A DNA stretch of 64,000 nucleotides from Cellulomonas alba (GTDB lineage Bacteria > Actinomycetota > Actinomycetes > Actinomycetales > Cellulomonadaceae): NCBI RefSeq assembly GCF_030362835.1, contig NZ_JAUCGQ010000002.1, positions 1 through 64,000 on the forward strand. Direction: 5' to 3'. The notes beneath the pieces were generated by a model. That model had not been told where the DNA came from. It was given only the letters and a program-made list of their open reading frames with translations, and did no database searches. The position numbers were made by a program, and so were the translations under genes. Each line of letters starts with the position of its first letter. The first letter of the stretch is position 1. Below are positions 58,929 to 64,000 of the stretch, piece by piece.

Positions 58929-60401
58929 ATGGCCGACCCCCGCGGTTTCCTGCGCACGCGCCACCGCGAGCTCCCGCCGGACCGTCCCGTCGCGGTCCGC
59001 CTGCTCGACTGGGCGGAGATCCACGAGCACCTCGCGGGCGACCAGGCGGCGATCGGCGTCGTCGGGCGGCAGGCCGGCCGGTGCATGGACTGCGGCGTGC
59101 CGTTCTGCCACTTCCAGTGCCCGCTCGGCAACGTGATGCCGGAGTGGAACGACCTCGTGTGGCGCGGCCAGTGGGCCGCCGCGTCCGAGCGCATGCACCT
59201 GACGAACAACTTCCCCGAGTTCACCGGCCGCCTGTGCCCGGCGCCGTGCGAGACGGCGTGCGTGCTCGGCATCAACGAGCCGCCCGTGACGATCCGCAAC
59301 GTCGAGCTCACCATCGCCGAGGAGGCGTTCGACCGCGGGCTGCTCGCGCCGCTCGTGCCGGATCGGATGACCGAGCAGTCGGTCGCCGTGATCGGCTCCG
59401 GCCCCGCGGGGCTCGCGGCCGCGCAGCAGCTCACGCAGGCGGGCCACGCCGTCACCGTGTTCGAGCGCTCGCCCGCGCCGGGCGGCCTGCTGCGGTTCGG
59501 CATCCCCGAGTACAAGCTGCCCGCGTCCGTCGTGGAACGCCGGCTGGACCTCATGCGCGCCGAGGGGACGGTGTTCCGCTGCGGCGTGGCGGTGGGGACG
59601 GACATCTCGGGGGACGAGCTGCGCGCGCGGTTCGACGCGGTCGTCGTCACCACCGGCTCGACCGTGCCGCGGGATCTGCCCATCCCGGGCCGCGAGCTTC
59701 GCGGCGTGCTCGCCGCGATGGAGTACCTCGTGCCGGCGAACCATGCCGCGCTCGGTGAGCCGGTCGAGGGCGCGGAGGTCGCGACGGGGCTGGACGTCGT
59801 GGTGATCGGCGGCGGCGACACCGGCGCGGACTGCCTGGGCACCGCGTTGCGGCAGGGTGCGGCGTCGGTGACGCAGCTCGAGATCCTCGCGGAGCCGCCC
59901 GCGGACCGTCCGGCCGGGCAGCCGTGGCCGACGTACCCCGCGATCTTCCGCGTCTCGACGTCGCACGAGGAGGGCGGCGAGCGCGTGTTCGCCGTCAGCA
60001 CGGTCGAGCTCGTGGCGGACGACGACGGCCGCGTGTCGGGCGTCCGCGTGGTCGACGTCGAGCGCGTCGGCGGCCGGTTCGAACCGGTGCCCGGCACCGA
60101 GCGGACGCTGCCCGCGCAGCTCGTCGTGCTCGCGCTGGGCTTCGCCGGGCCGGAGGCGGGCGCCTTCGCCGCGCAGCTCGGTCTGACGACGGACGCGCGG
60201 GGCGCGTTCGTCCGCGGCGACGACTTCTCGACCGGGACGCCCGGGGTGTTCGTCGCGGGCGACTGCGGGCGCGGCCAGTCGCTCGTCGTGTGGGCGATCG
60301 CCGAGGGCCGGGCCGCGGCTGCCGCGGTCGACCGGTACCTGGCCGGCGGCACGCAGCTGCCGTCGCCGGTCACGCCGCGGACGGCGCCGCTGCGCGTCTG
60401 A
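58929..60401 (+). CDS. gltD: Glutamate synthase small subunit
   Basis: 490 residues from ATG 58929. The N-terminal Fe-S domain has CMDCGVPFC...CPLGNVMPEWN and LCPAPCETACVLGINEPPV. FAD- and NADPH-binding motifs GSGPAGLAAAQQL and GGGDTGADCLGTALRQGA and the C-terminal GVFVAGDCGRGQSLVVWAI are complete. It passes electrons from NADPH to the large subunit, which makes glutamate from glutamine and 2-oxoglutarate. No large-subunit gene lies on either side: YihY precedes it and a convergent phosphatase follows. It is thus either separated from gltB or a related GltD-like oxidoreductase. Confidence 0.9.
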   Translation: MADPRGFLRTRHRELPPDRPVAVRLLDWAEIHEHLAGDQAAIGVVGRQAGRCMDCGVPFCHFQCPLGNVMPEWNDLVWRGQWAAASERMHLTNNFPEFTGRLCPAPCETACVLGINEPPVTIRNVELTIAEEAFDRGLLAPLVPDRMTEQSVAVIGSGPAGLAAAQQLTQAGHAVTVFERSPAPGGLLRFGIPEYKLPASVVERRLDLMRAEGTVFRCGVAVGTDISGDELRARFDAVVVTTGSTVPRDLPIPGRELRGVLAAMEYLVPANHAALGEPVEGAEVATGLDVVVIGGGDTGADCLGTALRQGAASVTQLEILAEPPADRPAGQPWPTYPAIFRVSTSHEEGGERVFAVSTVELVADDDGRVSGVRVVDVERVGGRFEPVPGTERTLPAQLVVLALGFAGPEAGAFAAQLGLTTDARGAFVRGDDFSTGTPGVFVAGDCGRGQSLVVWAIAEGRAAAAAVDRYLAGGTQLPSPVTPRTAPLRV

Positions 60402-60456
60402 GCCGGCGGCCGCTGCGCGTCTGACCCGCGCCCGTTGCGGCCCCGGCACGCCGCGA

Positions 60457-60482
60457 CCGGGCCTGCGTCATCGCAGACCCGG
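60457..60482. terminator. Bidirectional terminator between gltD and the phosphatase gene
   Basis: CCGGG-C-CTGCG pairs with CGCAG-A-CCCGG around a TCAT loop. It lies between two convergent genes (ends at 60401 and 60523) and can terminate both. There is no T-run. Confidence 0.65.
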
Positions 60483-60522
60483 CCGCAGCAGGGGTGGTGC
60501 GGGGGCGTGAGGCGTCAGCGCG

Positions 60523-61377
60523 TCACGGCAGGTAGTAGTTCGGGTTCGGCAGCTTGAACGTGCGGTCCGCGAAGCCGCCCTTGAGGTCGCTGTACTGGTC
60601 GCCGAAGTTCGCGACGATGTCGTAGCCGAGCGACTCGATGTGGGCGCGGGTGGCCGACTTGTAGTGGATCGTCGTGCACGAGCCGTTCGGGTCACCGGCG
60701 CACGCCGTCTTGAGGTAGGCCGGGTAGTCCGCGACCGCGGGCTTGGTGAACAGCCCGTCCTCGCCGTTCGTCAGCGTGGTGGGCGCCGGGTAGCCGGCGT
60801 CGACGCCGATCCCGTCGGACGTCAGGTTGCCGAGCGTCGCGGCCTCCTGCGTCGCCGGGCGGCCGGTGAGGAAGAAGATCGCGTAGCCCTCCGAGGCGGC
60901 CTGCTTGACGAGGTCGACCATGCCCGGCGTCGCCGGGAACAGCTGGCCGGTCACGTACGCGGCGTTGGTCGTCGGGTTGTAGGCCCAGTTGCTCGCGATC
61001 TCGTAGTTCCACGTCGTGAGCGTCGTGTCGTCGACGTCGAGGACGATGGCCTTGGTCGCGCCCGTCTTCGCCTTCCCGTGCGGGTGCTGCTTCGCCGCGA
61101 GCCAGTGCTCACCGGAGCGAGCGACCTTGCTCGCCTCCTTCGCGTAGTTGCCCTGCGGGTCGAACGTGCCCGTGCCGAGCGGGTCGCCGTAGTAGTTGCG
61201 GATCTGCTGGCGCAGGACGTCGATGTTGGTGATCTGGTTCGCGGATCTCGGCGTGAACGTCTTGATGGCGGGCTGCGTCGTCGCGCCGTAGGCGACGCCG
61301 CCGCCCACGAGGGTCGCGACCACGGCAGCCGTGACGATCGTGGTGCGCCGGGGGAGGCGCCGGAAGCGGAAGCTCAT
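60523..61377 (-). CDS. Secreted HAD-family acid phosphatase
   Basis: 284 residues from ATG 61377, with AAGGAGATGG upstream. An Arg-rich signal sequence (FRFRRLPRRTTIVTAAVVATL) directs export. The HAD motifs are present: VLDVDDTTL (about 105), FFLTGRP (about 155), Lys in HYKSATR (about 235) and GDQYSDL (about 257). It hydrolyses phosphate esters outside the cytoplasm, perhaps to gather phosphate. The preceding gene's strong terminator (61508-61546) isolates it from the Ig-like protein gene. Confidence 0.9.
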   Translation of the reverse strand: MSFRFRRLPRRTTIVTAAVVATLVGGGVAYGATTQPAIKTFTPRSANQITNIDVLRQQIRNYYGDPLGTGTFDPQGNYAKEASKVARSGEHWLAAKQHPHGKAKTGATKAIVLDVDDTTLTTWNYEIASNWAYNPTTNAAYVTGQLFPATPGMVDLVKQAASEGYAIFFLTGRPATQEAATLGNLTSDGIGVDAGYPAPTTLTNGEDGLFTKPAVADYPAYLKTACAGDPNGSCTTIHYKSATRAHIESLGYDIVANFGDQYSDLKGGFADRTFKLPNPNYYLP

Positions 61378-61507
61378 AGATCCATCTCCTTGTGTGTCGC
61401 ACGTCCTGGTGAGTCGCAGGGATGAATGCACGCTATGCGGACCGGGTGAAGTCGGCGCGGTGGAGGCGAACGGCCGTCCAGGAGGGTGTCCGCAGACGCA
61501 GACGCAG

Positions 61508-61546
61508 ACGGGCGGGCCGCCCCCGCGTGGGGGACGGCCCGCCCGT
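61508..61546. terminator. Strong terminator after the Ig-like protein gene
   Basis: Outer arms ACGGGCGGGCCG/CGGCCCGCCCGT and inner arms CCCCC/GGGGG form one stem of about 17 pairs with a single bulge and a four-base loop. It lies 26 bases after the leftward stop at 61573. Next to it, GCAGAC is repeated three times. Confidence 0.75.
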
Positions 61547-61572
61547 GTGGTCGCCGCGTGTGCGGCGCAGGG

Positions 61573-63150
61573 TCAGACGATGCGCAGCTTGCTGACGCTC
61601 GACGTCGACGTCTTGAGCACCTTCGCCGTCGTGCCCGACGGCGTGAAGGTCGCGGTGACCTTGTAGGTCGCCTTCGTCGAGAGCCGGGGGAGCGTGAGCG
61701 TGACCCTGCCCTTGGCCGAGGACTTGACCGCCTTCGTCACGGTCTTGGTGCCGACCTTGACGGTCACCTTGCCGACCGGGCTCGCGAGGCCCGTGGCCTT
61801 GACCCTGACGGTGACCTTGACGGTCGCGCCGGCCTTGGCCTTGGTCGTGCTGAGCGTCTCGGTGACGGTCGCCTTGCCGCGGACGACGGCCTTCGTGGCG
61901 GCCGACGTCGCCGAGGCGGACGTGTGGCCGAGCACGTGCGCGGTGATGCGGACCGAGAGCCGCTTGCCCACGTCGACCGTCGAGACCGCGTAGGTCTTGG
62001 CCGTCGCGCCGGAGATCGCCTTGCCGTTGCGCAGCCACTGGTACGACGCCGTGACACCGGACAGCGACCACGTGCCGGCCGAGGCCGTCAGCTTCGCGTT
62101 CGACGCGACGGTGCCCGAGATCGTCGGCGCGGTCTTCAGCACCGGCGCGGCTGCCGCGGCGACCGTCGCGGAGGCGACCGACGTGGCCTGTGCCGGCCCG
62201 TGGCCGGCCGTCGACGGCGTGAACGTCACACGCGACGCGACCTTCGTGCCGTAGTCGGCGCCGACAAGGGTGTACGTCGACGCGGTCGCGCCGGTGATGA
62301 CTGCGCCGTTCCGCAGCCACTGGTACGACGCGACGCCGTCCTGGTCCCAGGTGCCCGCGGTCGTCGTCAGGGTGCTGCCGACCTTCGCCGTCCCGCTCAC
62401 CGTCGGGGCGGCCGTCGCCGTGGCCGTGACGTAGTACAGGTCGACGCCCTTGGAGCCGCCCGTCACCTGCACCGCGTGGGCGTGGTCGAGCGTGAGCCCA
62501 CGGTACGGGCCCGCGTAGAAGTAGCCGTCGAGGCTGTCCTCGACGTCGTAGGTCGACAGGACCACGTCGTACTTGACGCCCTGCGTCGCGCCGCCGAGCG
62601 TGTACGGGCCGTTGCCCGTCTCGGCGATCGTGGCACCCATCGGCCGGCCCGTCGACGGCTCGAGCAGGTACGGGCCGTCGACGTCCACGCTCACGTCCTC
62701 GGGCACCACGTAGCTGCCCTTGACGGCGACCGCGCCGGCGAGGTCGAGCTCGAGACCGGTCGTGCCCGCGGCCACGAGGGTGGCGCCGGAGACGGTTGGC
62801 GCGAGCGTGTGCTTCGAGGTGTAGTACCCGCTCGCGTACGTGCCGTACAGGTCGGTGTAGAGGATCTGGTAGCTCGTGCCCGGCGTGACGCCGTCGAGCT
62901 CGAAGGTGCCGTCGGCGCCCACGGGCGCGTCGCTCACGTAGTCGATGCCACGCGCCCCGGGGACGTAGGCCAGCACCAGCGCGAACGGCGAGGCGATCCC
63001 CGGCGCCTCCACGTGACCGGTGATCACCGGGTCGACCGCGGATGCAGGTGACGCGCCGACGAGCGCCGCGGCGGCGAGCCCGGCGGCGGTGAAGGCGCCG
63101 ACGGCGAGCCGCCGGCGGGAGGGGTTCGGAGCGGTGGCGCGCGGCGTCAT
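61573..63150 (-). CDS. Secreted protein with Ig-like repeats
   Basis: 525 residues from ATG 63150. A signal peptide ends ASPASA at about residue 38. Residues about 40-235 are beta-rich carboxypeptidase-regulatory-like modules (GTFELDGVTPGTSYQILYT). Two bacterial Ig-like repeats follow, each with the hallmark SYQWLRNG...ITGATA and TYTLVGADYG (about 250-330, 345-415), and a third Lys/Thr-rich Ig-like domain closes the protein. No catalytic domain or cell-wall sorting signal is seen. Likely an extracellular adhesion or structural protein. Confidence 0.85.
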   Translation of the reverse strand: MTPRATAPNPSRRRLAVGAFTAAGLAAAALVGASPASAVDPVITGHVEAPGIASPFALVLAYVPGARGIDYVSDAPVGADGTFELDGVTPGTSYQILYTDLYGTYASGYYTSKHTLAPTVSGATLVAAGTTGLELDLAGAVAVKGSYVVPEDVSVDVDGPYLLEPSTGRPMGATIAETGNGPYTLGGATQGVKYDVVLSTYDVEDSLDGYFYAGPYRGLTLDHAHAVQVTGGSKGVDLYYVTATATAAPTVSGTAKVGSTLTTTAGTWDQDGVASYQWLRNGAVITGATASTYTLVGADYGTKVASRVTFTPSTAGHGPAQATSVASATVAAAAAPVLKTAPTISGTVASNAKLTASAGTWSLSGVTASYQWLRNGKAISGATAKTYAVSTVDVGKRLSVRITAHVLGHTSASATSAATKAVVRGKATVTETLSTTKAKAGATVKVTVRVKATGLASPVGKVTVKVGTKTVTKAVKSSAKGRVTLTLPRLSTKATYKVTATFTPSGTTAKVLKTSTSSVSKLRIV

Positions 63151-63408
63151 GGCGTTCCTCGTCTGTGGGTGGGTGCGGGACCGGCGTCCCGCGCACGCGT
63201 GACTGTGGTGCATCCCGGCTGTCGCTGAGGGCAACTGTGAGCGATTCGGTCGGGATGCCCGGACTTGTCGCCCGCGCTTTCACCCGCGTGACGCAGGCCG
63301 TCCCAGAGGACGGAACGCCGCCGTCGGCGCCCCAGCTCCGTCGCCTCGCCGCGCGCGCGCCCGCCGTCCTCGCCAGACTGGCGACCCAACGGGTGGAGGG
63401 AGCGGGCC

Positions 63409-64000
63409 GTGAGCATCCTGCGGACCAAGTCGATCGAGCAGTCGCTCGCCGACGCCGACGAGCCGGAGTTCAAGCTCAAGCGGTCGCTCGGCGCGCTCGA
63501 CCTCGTCGTCTTCGGCGTCGGCGTCGTGATCGGGGCAGGCATCTTCACGCTCACCGGTCGCGCGGCGCACGCGGTGGCCGGGCCCTCGATCGTCATCAGC
63601 TTCGTCGTCGCCGCGGTCTGCTGCGCGCTCGCGGCGGTGTGCTACGCGGAGTTCGCGTCGACCGTCCCCGTCTCGGGGTCCGCGTACACGTTCAGCTACG
63701 CGAGCCTCGGCGAGATCGTCGCGTGGATCATCGGCTGGGACCTGCTGCTCGAGCTCGTGCTCGGCGCGAGCGTCGTCGCGCAGGGATGGAGCTCGTACCT
63801 CGGCGTGTTCCTCGACAACCTCGGCATCCACATCCCCGAGGCGATCGGGTACGGCGGCGACGTCGACCTGATGGCGATGCTGCTGGTGGTCGCGCTCGGC
63901 GTGCTCATCACGATCGGCATCAAGGAGTCGATGCGCGTCAACATGGTGCTCGTCGGCGTGAAGGTGTTCATCGTGCTGTTCGTCATCGTCGCGGGCATCG
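63409..64000 (+). CDS. APC-family amino-acid permease (runs off the window)
   Basis: The first 197 codons are present, from GTG 63409 preceded by GGTGGAGGGAG. The family motif GVGVVIGAGIFTLTG lies at about 37-51, followed by the first five to six transmembrane helices. It is probably a cationic amino-acid/polyamine-type transporter with 12 to 14 helices. The 258-base region upstream is shared with the divergent Ig-like protein gene. Confidence 0.92.
   Translation, partial: MSILRTKSIEQSLADADEPEFKLKRSLGALDLVVFGVGVVIGAGIFTLTGRAAHAVAGPSIVISFVVAAVCCALAAVCYAEFASTVPVSGSAYTFSYASLGEIVAWIIGWDLLLELVLGASVVAQGWSSYLGVFLDNLGIHIPEAIGYGGDVDLMAMLLVVALGVLITIGIKESMRVNMVLVGVKVFIVLFVIVAGI

Noticed and set aside
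63210-63258. Inverted repeat GCATCCCG/CGGGATGC between the Ig-like and permease genes
   Set aside because: The arms are only eight bases and 33 bases apart; this may be chance in GC-rich DNA and no regulator is nearby.

Overview
The window is high-GC DNA with strong G/C third-position bias, many GTG starts and dense 1-4 nt start/stop overlaps. This fits an actinobacterium. The carbohydrate genes, LacI-regulated sugar transporter and overall gene style suggest a Micrococcales member such as a Cellulomonas- or Isoptericola-like organism; the genus is an inference.

Positions 1 to about 23,680 look like an integrated mobile element. The left edge holds the end of an IS3-family insertion sequence (1-123) and a leftward gene for a seven-zinc-finger protein with a Vsr/DUF559-like nuclease tail. 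Then comes a tightly overlapping leftward block (9625 to 1543) typical of actinobacterial integrative and conjugative elements: pilin-like peptide, PrgI/TcpE-like membrane protein, VirB4-like ATPase, TrbL/VirB6-like membrane protein, TcpC-like protein, and a two-domain lysozyme/M23 cell-wall hydrolase. A small helix-turn-helix gene sits just upstream, and related palindromes precede both it and the transfer operon. No relaxase, coupling protein or integrase is visible, so the element must extend left of the window.

The cargo (10.4-23.5 kb) is a defence island. A McrB-like AAA+ protein and a McrC-like nuclease run left; diverging from them run an Eco57I-like adenine methyltransferase, a second amino-methyltransferase with permuted motif order, and a small unknown protein. 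Further right are a winged-helix-like unknown protein, a 41-residue small protein with a very strong ribosome binding site, a phospholipase-D/helicase fusion, and a zinc-ribbon protein. A tRNA- or tmRNA-like 3' end at 23,658-23,681 probably marks the right attachment site.

From 23.9 kb the sequence reads as chromosome. It holds a fatty acid desaturase with two small partner genes; a four-gene glycan operon (glycosyltransferase, alpha/alpha-barrel glycosidase, GH130 phosphorylase, cupin isomerase) with a divergent second glycosyltransferase; a STAS/RsbW-like partner-switch pair; a DnaJ-domain membrane protein; and a LacI-controlled sugar ABC transporter with an esterase.

The stretch from 40.7 to 57 kb holds regulators, oxidoreductases and efflux genes, several with visible control elements. 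These are a LuxR-type AAA regulator, an ECF41-type sigma factor with its epimerase and a matching promoter, a VOC/HxlR operon with a palindrome, and an MFS exporter behind a leader ORF and an intrinsic terminator. The right end carries a YihY membrane protein, a glutamate synthase small subunit without its large subunit, a secreted HAD phosphatase, a secreted Ig-like repeat protein, and the start of an APC amino-acid permease that runs off the window.
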